From Sphingomonas rubra (GTDB lineage: Bacteria > Pseudomonadota > Alphaproteobacteria > Sphingomonadales > Sphingomonadaceae), in NCBI RefSeq assembly GCF_900115745.1, contig NZ_FOXP01000006.1:124001-188000 (forward strand): a stretch of DNA of 64,000 nt. The letters are read 5' to 3'. Below are positions 56,395 through 64,000 of this stretch, piece after piece (position 1 is the stretch's first letter; each line of letters starts with the position of its first letter). The notes under the pieces are model-generated. The model saw only the letters and a program-made list of their open reading frames with translations. It was not told the DNA's origin and did not search any database. A program made the position numbers and the translations under genes.

Positions 56395-57894
56395 ATGGCG
56401 ACGGGCGTGATCGCGCTCGACCCCGTGCCCCGCCCGCTCGACCATCTCGCCCTGCGCGGCGAACCGGACGCGGCGGCGCTCGTCGACAAGGGCGGCACGA
56501 TGACCTTCGCCGCGCTGGAACAGGCGACGGGGGCGCTGGCCGCGTGGCTCGCCGCGCGGCTCGATCCGGGTACGCGGGTGGCGAGCTGGCTGCCGAAGAC
56601 CAGGCTGGCCTGCGTGCTGCCGCTGGCGGCAGCGCGGGCGGGGCTGATCCACGTGCCGATCAACCCGGCGCTCCGCCGCGCGCAGGTTGCGCACATCCTG
56701 GCCGACAGCGGCGCGGGCCTGCTCCTCACCCAGGCCGCGCGCGCGACCACGCTGGAGACCGGCGACGTTCCGCCCGACTGCGCGCTCGTCGCGGAAGAAC
56801 CGCCGCTCGCCGGACGGGGCCTGCCGCCGTCGGACGCCGATGCGGACGCACTCGCCGCCATCCTGTACACCTCCGGCTCGACCGGGCTGCCCAAGGGCGT
56901 GATGCTCAGCCACGCCAATCTATGGCTCGGCGCGATCTCGGTCGCGCACTATCTCGCGCTGGAGCCGGCGGATCGCGTGCTCGCCGTGCTGCCGCTGTCG
57001 TTCGATTATGGCCAGAACCAGCTATTCTCCACCTGGGCGGCGGGCGCGTCGGTCGCGCCGCTCGATTACCTCGTCGCGCGCGACGTGATGAAGGCGGTGG
57101 CGCGGCTCGGCGCGACGACGCTCGCGGGCGTGCCGCCGCTCTGGGTGCAGCTGCTCGATGCGGAATGGCCGGCGGAGACGAGCCTGCGGCGGCTCACCAA
57201 TTCGGGCGGCGCGCTCACCCCGCGGCTGGTGCGGGAACTTCGCGCACGCTTCCCCGCCGCCGACCTCTACCCCATGTACGGGCTGACCGAGGCGTTCCGC
57301 TCCACCTATCTCGCGCCCGATCTGGTCGACGCGCATCCCGACGCGATCGGCCGCGCCATTCCCTTCGCCCGCGTCGCCGCGGTGCGCGCGGACGGCAGCC
57401 GCGCCGGGGCGGGCGAGCCGGGCGAGCTGGTCCATGCCGGCCCGCTCGTCGCGCAGGGCTATTGGCGCGATCCCGGCCGTACCGCCCACCGCTTCCGCCC
57501 TGCGCCGGCGTGGCTGGGCGAGGGGGCAGCGGTATGGTCCGGCGACACGGTGGTCGAGGGGGCCGACGGCCTGTTCCGCTTCGTCGGCCGCGACGACGAG
57601 ATGATAAAATCCGCCGGCAACCGCATCAGCCCGCAGGAGGTGGAGGAGGCGATCCTCGCCGGACCCGAGGCGCGCGAGGCGGTGGCGGTCGGCGTGCCAG
57701 ACCCGCGGCTCGGCCAAGCGATCGTCGTGATGCTGGCGGGCGATCCGGCGGACGAGCCGGCGCTCGCCGCCCGGCTGCGCCGCGACCTGCCGAGCTTCAT
57801 GCAGCCGCAACGTTACGAGTGGCGCGCCGATCTGCCGCGCAATCCCAACGGCAAGCTCGACCGCGCCGCCATCGCCCGCGAGGTGTGCGCGTGA
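56395..57894 (+). CDS. Acyl-CoA ligase (AMP-forming), XrtA system-associated
   Basis: The 499-residue adenylate-forming enzyme has the AMP-binding signature LYTSGSTGLPKGV, the MYGLTEAFRSTYL motif, and the C-terminal subdomain with FVGRDDEMIKSAGNRISPQEVE and catalytic Lys in NPNGKLDR. It activates a carboxylate to acyl-AMP and loads CoA or the adjacent ACP. It matches the acyl-CoA ligase found with exosortase-A loci. Its stop overlaps the GTG start of the PLP decarboxylase by 4 bp. Confidence 0.92.
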   Translation: MATGVIALDPVPRPLDHLALRGEPDAAALVDKGGTMTFAALEQATGALAAWLAARLDPGTRVASWLPKTRLACVLPLAAARAGLIHVPINPALRRAQVAHILADSGAGLLLTQAARATTLETGDVPPDCALVAEEPPLAGRGLPPSDADADALAAILYTSGSTGLPKGVMLSHANLWLGAISVAHYLALEPADRVLAVLPLSFDYGQNQLFSTWAAGASVAPLDYLVARDVMKAVARLGATTLAGVPPLWVQLLDAEWPAETSLRRLTNSGGALTPRLVRELRARFPAADLYPMYGLTEAFRSTYLAPDLVDAHPDAIGRAIPFARVAAVRADGSRAGAGEPGELVHAGPLVAQGYWRDPGRTAHRFRPAPAWLGEGAAVWSGDTVVEGADGLFRFVGRDDEMIKSAGNRISPQEVEEAILAGPEAREAVAVGVPDPRLGQAIVVMLAGDPADEPALAARLRRDLPSFMQPQRYEWRADLPRNPNGKLDRAAIAREVCA

Positions 57895-59111
57895 AGCCGA
57901 TGGGCCCGATCCCGCCGGATTTCGCCGAGCAGCGCGGCGTGCTCGCCATTGCCGGCCGCGCCGCCGCCGAATGGGCGGATGCAGGGACGCCGCTCTTCGT
58001 CTACGATCCCGCGATCGTCGCTGCACGCGTGCGGCGGTTCCGCGCCGCGTTCGCGGACGTCGATCTCCATTACGCGATCAAGGCCAACCCGCTGCCGGCG
58101 CTGCTTGCCGCGATCGGGCCGCTCGTCGACGGCCTCGACGTGGCGTCGGCGGGTGAGCTGGACCGGGCGCTGGCCGTCAAGCCGCCCGCGTCGATCAGCT
58201 TCGCCGGGCCGGGCAAGCGCGACGACGAACTCGCCGCCGCCATCGCCGCGGGCGCGACGCTGCACTGCGAATCGAAGGGGGAGGCGGCGCGCACGCTGGC
58301 GATCGCCGGGCGGCTGGGCATCCGTCCGCGCGTTGCCGCGCGCGTCAACCCGGACGTCGAGCTGAAGGGGTCCGGCATGAAGATGGGCGGCCGGCCATCC
58401 CCCTTCGGCGTCGACGCCGATCGCGTGCCCGCGCTGGTCCGCCTGCTGATCGACGGTGGCGCGGACTGGCGCGGTTTCCACGTCTATGCCGGCAGCCAGG
58501 CGCTCTCGGCCGAGGCGGTCGCCGATACGCAGGCCGCGACAGTTGCGCTCGCCGCGCGCCTGGCGGAAGAAGTCGGTGCGGCGCCGCCGCTCGTCAATCT
58601 CGGCGGCGGCTTCGGCATTCCCTATTTCGCCGGGGATCTGCCGCTCGACATCGACGCGGTCGGCATGCGCCTCGCCGCTACCCTGGCGCACCGTCCGCCG
58701 ATTCTCGCCGCCACCCGCTTCGCGATCGAGCTCGGCCGCTGGCTGGTGGCGGAAGCGGGCGTCTATCTGGCCCGCGTCGTCGATCGCAAGGAGAGCGGCG
58801 GCGAGACCTTCCTGATCCTCGACGGCGGCCTCCACCACCAACTCGCCGCTTCCGGCAATTTCGGGACGGTGGTGCGCCGCAACTATCCGCTCGCCGTCGC
58901 GCACCGCATGGGCGAGCCCGCGACCGAGACCGCGAGCGTCGTCGGCCCGCTCTGCACCCCGCTCGACCGGCTGGGCGACCGCGTGGCGCTGCCGCGCGCG
59001 GAGCCCGGCGATCTCGTCGCCGTCTTCCTCGCGGGCGCGTACGGCGCCACCGCCAGCCCGTCCGCCTTTCTCGGCCACCCGCCCGCCGCCGAGATCGTGG
59101 CGGCACGTTGA
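57891..59111 (+). CDS. PLP-dependent decarboxylase, XrtA system-associated
   Basis: The 406-residue fold-III decarboxylase has the PLP lysine in HYAIKANPLP (K64). HVYAGSQ, NLGGGFGIPYF and a conserved Cys region GPLCTPLDRLGD follow. The usual EPGR phosphate-binding motif reads ELGR. It belongs to the diaminopimelate/ornithine decarboxylase-like group found with exosortase A. The amino-acid substrate is unknown. GTG start coupled to the ligase. Confidence 0.92.
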   Translation: MKPMGPIPPDFAEQRGVLAIAGRAAAEWADAGTPLFVYDPAIVAARVRRFRAAFADVDLHYAIKANPLPALLAAIGPLVDGLDVASAGELDRALAVKPPASISFAGPGKRDDELAAAIAAGATLHCESKGEAARTLAIAGRLGIRPRVAARVNPDVELKGSGMKMGGRPSPFGVDADRVPALVRLLIDGGADWRGFHVYAGSQALSAEAVADTQAATVALAARLAEEVGAAPPLVNLGGGFGIPYFAGDLPLDIDAVGMRLAATLAHRPPILAATRFAIELGRWLVAEAGVYLARVVDRKESGGETFLILDGGLHHQLAASGNFGTVVRRNYPLAVAHRMGEPATETASVVGPLCTPLDRLGDRVALPRAEPGDLVAVFLAGAYGATASPSAFLGHPPAAEIVAAR

Positions 59112-59133
59112 CGCCGCGTCCCGACGCCGCCCG

Positions 59134-59241
59134 GTGGAGCGGATCGTTTCCGCATGGTACCGCATCGGCGGGGTCACGGGGAGCGGGGCAGGGGTGGAAC
59201 GGACAGCGGTACGGCAACGGCGGAACGACGGCGGGGTCACG
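59134..59241 (+). repeat. Imperfect direct repeat upstream of the amidotransferase gene
   Basis: Two blocks share GTGGAgCGGA (59134) / GTGGAaCGGA (59194), then GGTAC, then an identical CGGCGGGGTCACG at 59166-59178 and 59229-59241. The copies are offset by 60-63 bp. It lies in the 222-bp gap before the amidotransferase gene, where an activator might bind. Role unknown. Confidence 0.5.
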
Positions 59242-59333
59242 TCGGCGCTGCCGCTGACGGCGGCACTCGGCGCAGGGTGCCGCACCCCCGGTTCAACGAG
59301 CCAGATGGCGCGGCCCGCGAGGGACGCGCGCTG

Positions 59334-61205
59334 ATGGGCGCGATCGCCGGCATCTTCCACGCTGCCACGCCCAAGCCGGTCGATCCGGCCCGCGTCATAC
59401 GGATGATCGAGGCGCAGGCGCATCGCGGCCCGGACGGGGAGGGCGTGTGGACCGCGCCGGGCATCGGGCTGGGTCATCGGCGCCTCGCCACGGTCGATCT
59501 CGCCGGATCGCCGCAGCCGATGCGCGACGGCGGGCTGACGGTCACCTTCGACGGCGCGATCCATAATCTCGGCGAGTTGCGCGCCGAACTCCGGAACAAA
59601 GGCGTCCGCTTTCACACCCGCGGCGATACCGAGTTGCTGCTTCACGGCTGGCGCGCGTGGGGCGCGGCGATGCTCGATCGCCTGCACGGCAATTTCGTCT
59701 TCGCCCTCCACGATGCCGGCGCCGGTACGCTGTTCCTCGCGCGGGACCGGCTGGGCGCGAAGCCGCTTCACTATGCCGAGCTATCCGACGGCGCGCTCGC
59801 CTTCTCGTCCGAGTTGAAGGGGCTGCTCGCGCATCCGCAGCTGCGCCGCGCGCCGGACCTGACGGCGGTCGAGTATTATCTGGCCTATGGCTACGTGCCC
59901 GACGATAGCTGCATCGTCGCCGGCTCCCGCAAGCTGCCCGCCGGCCACTGTCTCCTGGTCGAGCGTGGCCGACCCGTGCCGGCACCGCGGCGATGGTGGG
60001 ACGTGGACTTCTCCGCCCGCGCCGCCGGTTCGGCCGACGCCCTCGCGGAGCAACTGATCGAGCGGATGCGTGCGGGCGTGCGCCGTTGCATGATCGCCAA
60101 CGTGCCGGTCGGCGCGCTGCTGTCGGGCGACGTCGACGCTGCCGCCGTGGTCGCGCTGATGGCGGAGGCGAGCCCCCGCGCGGTCGCGACCTGCGCGATC
60201 GGCGCCGACGCACCGACGCCCGCGCGCTCCATCGCCGCCCGTTTCGCCACCGCGCATGCCGAGCGCGTCGCCGATCCCGACGAGCTGTCGGGCGTCGACA
60301 GCCTCGTGCGTCACCTCGACGAGCCGTTCGCCGACCCGTCGGCGCTCACCAGCCTGCCACTCTGCGCCCTCGCGCGCGAACGGGTGACGGTGGCCCTGGC
60401 GGGCGACGGTGCCGACGAGGTGATGGCGGGGGCACGCCGCTACAAGGCGCATCTCGCCGGGGAGCGCCTCCGCCGTCTGCTGTCTCCCGACGTCTGTGCC
60501 CGCCTCTTCGGCCCGCTCGGCGCTGGGTGGCCCGAGGCGGCCTGGGCGCCGCCCGCGTTCCGGCTTCGATCGACGTTCCAGGCACTCGGTACATCGGGAG
60601 CGGAGGCCTATGCCCACGCCGTCTGCGTTACCCCGTCGGCGCTCCGCACCGCGCTGTTCTCGCCCGAGGCCCGCCGCGCGCTCGGCGGTTATCGGCCTGA
60701 GGATCGCTACGTCGTGGCGATGACTCACGCGCCCGCGCGCGATCCGCTCGACGCGGCGCAATATGCCGACCTGAAGATCAGGCTGTCCGGCGACATCCTC
60801 GCCCGCGCCGACCGGATCGGTATGGCCGTGGGGCTGGAAATACGCGAGCCGCTGCTCGACCACGAGCTCGTCGCGTTCGCCGCGACGCTGCCCACCGCGA
60901 TGCGGCGACGGCGCGGCGAAGGCAAATGGTTGATGAGACGCGGTCTCGAACGCCACCTGCCGCGTGACATGCTCACCTCAACACCGGTCGTCGGGGAGTC
61001 GCCTGTCGACGCCTGGTTCCGCGCACCGCTGGCGGGGCAGGGCGCGGCGCTCGCCCGCTCGGGGCTGCTGGTGGAGAGCGGCTGGTTCGATCTGCCGCGC
61101 CTCGCCCGTCTGGCCGAGGATCACCGCGCCGGTCGTGCCGATCACGGACGCACGCTGTGGCAGCTGCTGATGCTGGAAAAGAGCCTCGCGCGCCTGTTCG
61201 GCTGA
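59334..61205 (+). CDS. Asparagine-synthase/amidotransferase-like protein, probable pseudoenzyme (XrtA system)
   Basis: The 623-residue protein has the full asparagine synthase architecture: an N-terminal Ntn glutaminase-like domain (about 1-210) and a C-terminal synthetase domain. It matches the amidotransferase 1 of exosortase-A loci in layout. Two signatures are lost. Residue 2 is Gly (MGAIAGIF) where the family has the catalytic Cys (MCGIAGIF). The PP-loop SGGVDSS reads SGDVDAA (264-270). Glutamine-binding features (RGPDGEGVW, GDTELLLHGW) remain. No alternative start supplies a Met-Cys. It is probably catalytically inactive or altered. Confidence 0.88.
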   Translation: MGAIAGIFHAATPKPVDPARVIRMIEAQAHRGPDGEGVWTAPGIGLGHRRLATVDLAGSPQPMRDGGLTVTFDGAIHNLGELRAELRNKGVRFHTRGDTELLLHGWRAWGAAMLDRLHGNFVFALHDAGAGTLFLARDRLGAKPLHYAELSDGALAFSSELKGLLAHPQLRRAPDLTAVEYYLAYGYVPDDSCIVAGSRKLPAGHCLLVERGRPVPAPRRWWDVDFSARAAGSADALAEQLIERMRAGVRRCMIANVPVGALLSGDVDAAAVVALMAEASPRAVATCAIGADAPTPARSIAARFATAHAERVADPDELSGVDSLVRHLDEPFADPSALTSLPLCALARERVTVALAGDGADEVMAGARRYKAHLAGERLRRLLSPDVCARLFGPLGAGWPEAAWAPPAFRLRSTFQALGTSGAEAYAHAVCVTPSALRTALFSPEARRALGGYRPEDRYVVAMTHAPARDPLDAAQYADLKIRLSGDILARADRIGMAVGLEIREPLLDHELVAFAATLPTAMRRRRGEGKWLMRRGLERHLPRDMLTSTPVVGESPVDAWFRAPLAGQGAALARSGLLVESGWFDLPRLARLAEDHRAGRADHGRTLWQLLMLEKSLARLFG

Positions 61206-61209
61206 TACG

Positions 61210-61237
61210 AAAAGGGGCGGGCATCGCTGCCCGCCCC
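61210..61237 (-). terminator. Strong terminator at the end of the polyamine operon
   Basis: GGGGCGGGCA (61214-61223) pairs perfectly with TGCCCGCCCC (61228-61237) around a TCGC loop. On the minus strand the stem is followed by TTTTCG, the T-tract of a Rho-independent terminator. It lies 6 bp past the stop of the 48-aa gene and just beyond the convergent amidotransferase stop. Confidence 0.85.
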
Positions 61238-61243
61238 GGAACG

Positions 61244-61390
61244 TCAATGGCCGTAGGTCTTGATCCCGCGCCGGCGCAGCTTCTCGATCTTGCGCTTGCG
61301 CCGGGTGAGCGCCCAGCCTGCGACGACCGCCAGCACCACGGCGGCGATAATGGCGTAGGCGATCACTTCCCGGTCCAACAATTCCTCCAT
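61244..61390 (-). CDS. Small membrane protein (48 aa)
   Basis: Translation of the complement gives a 48-residue protein beginning MEELLDREVIAY, with one transmembrane helix (about 9-28) and a very basic C-terminus ending IKTYGH. Its ATG starts one base after the DHS-like stop, so it is read from the same mRNA and probably translationally coupled. A strong terminator follows at once. The family is not recognised. It is too short for most gene callers but has the organised features of a real gene. Confidence 0.65.
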   Translation of the reverse strand: MEELLDREVIAYAIIAAVVLAVVAGWALTRRKRKIEKLRRRGIKTYGH

Positions 61391-61391
61391 C

Positions 61392-62459
61392 TCAGTCGAA
61401 GCTCGCCCCCCAGCGGCGCTTCACCCGGTCCTTCCAGTGGCCGCGATGATACGCGTCCGACGCCAGCAGCGGCATCACCGAGCCTGCCTCGGCGAACACC
61501 ATCTGCTCCAATGCGGTATCAACCTTGCCCCAACTTGCCGCTTCCTTCAACGTCGAGGAGGAGCAGGCGCCGTCGCGCACGTCGGCGACGGTGATCTGCA
61601 CCGCGTATTTGTGCATCTCGACGTCGTCGTGGCCCAGGATCTCGGCGCAGACGACCGTGTCCTGGATGAAGTTCTTCGGCACGCCGCCGCCGATCATCAG
61701 CAGGCCGGTGGTGCCCGCCTTGATCTTGATGTCGGTCAGTTCGCGGAAGTCGGCGATCGCGTCGAGCACCATGTAGGGCTTGCCCTCCTTGGCGCGGTCG
61801 ACCTGATGCTTGACGAGGCCGAAGCCCGCCGAACTGTCGACGAACGCCGGGCAGAAGATCGGCACGTCATGCTCGTAGGCGAGCTTGACCAGGCTGTTCT
61901 CCTTCTTGCCGTGCTCGACCAGATACTTGCCCATCGCGCGGATGAACTCGCGGCTGGAATAGGGGCGCGGCTCCAGCGAGTTGGCGATCTCGCCGATCGT
62001 GTGGTCGCAGTCCTGCAACTGCTCCTCGTCGATATACGTGTCGTAGATGCGGTCGATGTAGAGCGAGCGCAGCACGTTGTCGTCGGGCACTTCCAGCGCC
62101 TGGTAATGCTTGTGGCCGAGGCCTTCGAAGAAATCCATGTCGACGATCGACGCGCCGGTGGCGACGATGCCGTCGATCATGTTGGAGCGCAGCAGTTCGG
62201 CGTAGAGATCCATGCAGCCGCCCGCCGAGGTGGAGCCGGCGATGACGAGGAAGATCGAGCAGTCCTTGTCGGCGAGCATCTGGTTGTAGATGCCCGTCGC
62301 GCGCGCGAGGTCGCGGCTGGTGAAGCTCATCTTGTCCATCGCGTCGATGATCGGCCGCGCGTCGAAGCTGCGGATGTCGATATGCTCGACCTGCTTGGCG
62401 AGCAGTTCCTTCTTGCGCGTGTCGTTGACGGTGGAAACGTCGGGGTGGGTGACGGTCAT
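61392..62459 (-). CDS. Deoxyhypusine-synthase-like protein (putative homospermidine synthase)
   Basis: The 355-residue protein belongs to the deoxyhypusine synthase superfamily. It has NAD-binding segments (GSTSAGGCMDLYAELL, GIVATGASIVDMD), the IFCPAFVDSSAGFG region, and the active-site lysine in SWGKVD (K312). Bacteria lack eIF5A, so the bacterial members act on polyamines instead; homospermidine synthesis from putrescine is a good candidate in sphingomonads. It lies downstream of an ornithine decarboxylase that would supply putrescine, after a palindromic repeat. The reaction is inference. Confidence 0.85.
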   Translation of the reverse strand: MTVTHPDVSTVNDTRKKELLAKQVEHIDIRSFDARPIIDAMDKMSFTSRDLARATGIYNQMLADKDCSIFLVIAGSTSAGGCMDLYAELLRSNMIDGIVATGASIVDMDFFEGLGHKHYQALEVPDDNVLRSLYIDRIYDTYIDEEQLQDCDHTIGEIANSLEPRPYSSREFIRAMGKYLVEHGKKENSLVKLAYEHDVPIFCPAFVDSSAGFGLVKHQVDRAKEGKPYMVLDAIADFRELTDIKIKAGTTGLLMIGGGVPKNFIQDTVVCAEILGHDDVEMHKYAVQITVADVRDGACSSSTLKEAASWGKVDTALEQMVFAEAGSVMPLLASDAYHRGHWKDRVKRRWGASFD

Positions 62460-62481
62460 GCGAAATCCCTAGCAACGATTG

Positions 62482-62550
62482 CCAGCCCGGCGACGGCCGG
62501 GGTCCAGTTACGAACGGGTCGCCGCTGGACCCCGGCCCTGGCCGGGGTGG
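62482..62550. repeat. Palindromic repeat between the polyamine genes
   Basis: CCCGGCGACGGCCGGGGTCCAG and its inverted partner CTGGACCCCGGCCCTGGCCGGGG flank about 15 bp. It is the third member of the subfamily seen at 23845 and 32523. It occupies the 112-bp gap between the decarboxylase stop and the DHS-like start, inside the presumed operon. Confidence 0.7.
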
Positions 62551-62571
62551 TAAGACAATGTGAGAAGGCCG

Positions 62572-63804
62572 TTACAGCTTGACGACGTTGGACGCGACCC
62601 GCGTCTCCAGCTCGACGTAGAGCGATGCCATCGGCTCGTCCTCGACGACCACCGTCTCGTCCGATCCGAACCCGTTGAACCCGGTCCGCATCGCCGATCC
62701 GTACGCGCCCAGCATACCGATCTCGATGTAATCGCCCGCGACCACGTCGGCCGGCAGCAGGAACGGTCCCGCCATATGGTCCATGTCGTCGCAGGTCGGG
62801 CCGTAGAAGGAGAAGGGATGATCGCGCACCTCCGACTCCGGCTCGCGCAGCAGCGTCACGGGGAAGCGCCAGCCGATATGCGCCGCATCAAACAGTGCGC
62901 CGTAGGCGCCGTCGTTGATGTACAGTTCCGCGCCCCGACGCTTCTCGACGCGCACCACGACCGACGAATATTCGGCGCACAGCGCGCGACCGGGCTCTGC
63001 CCATAGTTCGGCCGAGTAGCTGATCGGCAGCGACTCGAACGCGCGGTGGATCGTCTCGAAATAACGCTCCAGCGGCGGCGGTTCCATGCCGGGATAGGTC
63101 GACGGGAAGCCGCCGCCGACGTCGATCACGTCCACCGTCACCGCCGCCTCGACGATCGCCGCGCGCACGCGCTCCATCGCCTGCGCATAGGCGTCGGGCG
63201 TCATCGCCTGGCTGCCGACGTGGAAGCAGATGCCGAGCGCGTCGGCGGTCTGCCGCGCGCGGAACAGCAGCTCCTTGGTCTCATGCGGCATCGCGCCGAA
63301 CTTGGAGGCGAGGCTGAGCTTCGAATGTTCGGACGACACGCGCAGGCGGACGCACAGCGTCAGGTCCGCGGCGTGGCGCGTCGCGCGCTCCACCTTTTCC
63401 AGCTCCTCGATCGAATCGAGCGAGAAGACGCGCACGCCGTGCGTGAAATACGCCTCGGCGATCGCTTCCTCGGCCTTGACCGGATGCATGAAGCAGAGCG
63501 TCGCATCGGGCAGCGTGCGCGAGACGAGCCGCACCTCGGCGATCGAGGCCACGTCGTAGTGCGTGATGCCGTTGTCCCACAGGACCTGGAGCAGGTCGGG
63601 CGACGGATTCGCCTTCACGGCGTACATCGAGCGGCCCGGAAACTTCTCCGAGAAGAAGCGGGCGGCCCGTGCCGCGGCGTGCGGACGGATCAGCGTCACC
63701 GGCTGGACCGGGGAACGCCTGGCGATGTCGATGGCCGATCCCGCGACGGAGGAGGCGGCAGTCGAGAGGGGCGCTAGCCCCAGCGCGCGATGATGCTGGA
63801 CCAA
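62572..63804 (-). CDS. Ornithine/lysine decarboxylase (fold III, PLP)
   Basis: The roughly 410-residue enzyme decarboxylates ornithine (or lysine) to putrescine (or cadaverine). It has the PLP lysine in YAVKANPSP (K64), HVGSQ, VIDVGGGFPS, AEPGRALC, and the active-site Cys-Asp in GPTCDDMDHM. I prefer the TTG start at 63804, which lies 9 bp after a GGAGG ribosome-binding site. The ATG at 63834 lacks such a site. The product putrescine would feed the DHS-like enzyme downstream. Confidence 0.9.
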   Translation of the reverse strand: MVQHHRALGLAPLSTAASSVAGSAIDIARRSPVQPVTLIRPHAAARAARFFSEKFPGRSMYAVKANPSPDLLQVLWDNGITHYDVASIAEVRLVSRTLPDATLCFMHPVKAEEAIAEAYFTHGVRVFSLDSIEELEKVERATRHAADLTLCVRLRVSSEHSKLSLASKFGAMPHETKELLFRARQTADALGICFHVGSQAMTPDAYAQAMERVRAAIVEAAVTVDVIDVGGGFPSTYPGMEPPPLERYFETIHRAFESLPISYSAELWAEPGRALCAEYSSVVVRVEKRRGAELYINDGAYGALFDAAHIGWRFPVTLLREPESEVRDHPFSFYGPTCDDMDHMAGPFLLPADVVAGDYIEIGMLGAYGSAMRTGFNGFGSDETVVVEDEPMASLYVELETRVASNVVKL

Positions 63805-63889
63805 TTCAAGGGACCTCCAATTGCCTTGCGGCATACGGTGACAAAAGCTGCCTTGCGGTTGGAAGTCCCATGGGGCAGCGGAGGCGCGA

Positions 63890-63916
63890 TCTATGAGCGG
63901 TGACCCCCCTTGTAAA
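63890..63916 (-). promoter_or_regulatory. Candidate ornithine decarboxylase promoter
   Basis: On the minus strand TTTACA (63911-63916) is followed after 15 bp by CATAGA (63890-63895). Both are partial matches to -35 and -10 elements. It gives a leader of about 80 bases before the TTG start. No riboswitch could be confirmed in it. Confidence 0.3.
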
Positions 63917-63943
63917 GTGGGTTGGTACGAGGGACGACGAAAA

Positions 63944-64000
63944 GTGACGATTTTGCGACAGCCCACCCGTGCCGGCATCCGCGATGCCGCCGCCAAGATC
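63944..64000 (+). CDS. Partial CDS, N-terminus resembling threonine dehydratase
   Basis: A GTG at 63944 opens a frame to the window end. The 19 residues (VTILRQPTRAGIRDAAAKI) resemble the TRADI-AAA-RI start of PLP-dependent threonine/serine dehydratases. GGGA lies about 9 bp upstream. It is divergent from the decarboxylase. The visible part is too short for certainty. Confidence 0.35.
   Translation, partial: MTILRQPTRAGIRDAAAKI

Noticed and set aside
59154..59334. Longer N-terminus for the amidotransferase-like protein that might supply the missing catalytic Cys
   Set aside because: The in-frame upstream residues contain no Met-Cys pair and read as non-conserved Arg/Gly-rich sequence; the family N-terminus starts at 59334.
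63805..63943. speF-type leader or polyamine riboswitch upstream of the decarboxylase
   Set aside because: I could not identify a conserved pairing pattern in the leader by eye; a covariance-model search would be needed.

Overview
The window is GC-rich DNA (about two thirds G+C or more) packed almost wall to wall with genes. The gene content points to an alphaproteobacterium of the Sphingomonas group. Indicators are the XrtA/PEP-CTERM exopolysaccharide accessory genes, a complete gspC-N operon next to a TonB-dependent receptor, a deoxyhypusine-synthase-like gene beside an ornithine decarboxylase, and many intergenic palindromes. No phage, insertion sequence, rRNA or CRISPR array was seen.

Layout. 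0-7.5 kb: a sigma54-dependent PrsR-type regulator, a DUF815 ATPase, an ABC-F protein, a PepSY protein with a response regulator and histidine kinase, and an LLM-class monooxygenase. 7.7-16 kb: a subtilase autotransporter, a HAD nucleotidase, dapD, a TM2 protein, glpX, a CPBP protease, tRNA-Gly and chaA. 15.4-24 kb: an M1 aminopeptidase, lon and hup (HU), tRNA-Val, a DUF808 protein and a four-gene group that runs from a membrane-anchored HTH protein to a RadC-like protein. 24-41 kb: a phosphate-type island. Three PhoB-like half-sites at exact 11-bp spacing precede a surface lipoprotein and a TonB receptor. A 2OG-Fe(II) dioxygenase follows on the other strand, then a twelve-gene type II secretion operon. 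40.8-47 kb: tRNA-His, an amino-acid dehydrogenase and a cytochrome c maturation operon (ccmC-D-E-F-G-H-I). 47-56 kb: DUF3072, alanine dehydrogenase, Kup, a 2H phosphoesterase, tRNA-Met, a small acidic protein, the fdhD-mobA-molybdopterin oxidoreductase operon and a divergent trxB. 56-61 kb: XrtA-associated ACP, acyl-CoA ligase, PLP decarboxylase and an amidotransferase-like protein. 61-64 kb: polyamine genes (a 48-aa membrane protein, the DHS-like enzyme, ornithine decarboxylase) and the first codons of a possible threonine dehydratase.

How the genes work together. The lipoprotein, TonB receptor and gspC-N arrangement resembles the ElpS/T2SS locus of Caulobacter crescentus, where a phosphate-starvation lipoprotein lies beside a 12-gene T2SS. 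The PhoB-like array supports the same logic here. The ACP, ligase and decarboxylase would make or load a unit for the XrtA-linked polysaccharide, and the sigma54 activator at the window start is the type that controls such loci. The amidotransferase of that group has lost its N-terminal cysteine and its PP-loop signature, so it looks like a pseudoenzyme. Ornithine decarboxylase plus the DHS-like protein fits homospermidine synthesis, a hallmark polyamine of sphingomonads.

Start codons were moved inward from the longest open frame where a conserved N-terminus, a Shine-Dalgarno match or a 4-bp stop/start overlap argued for it. Family assignments come from reading motifs, not from database searches.
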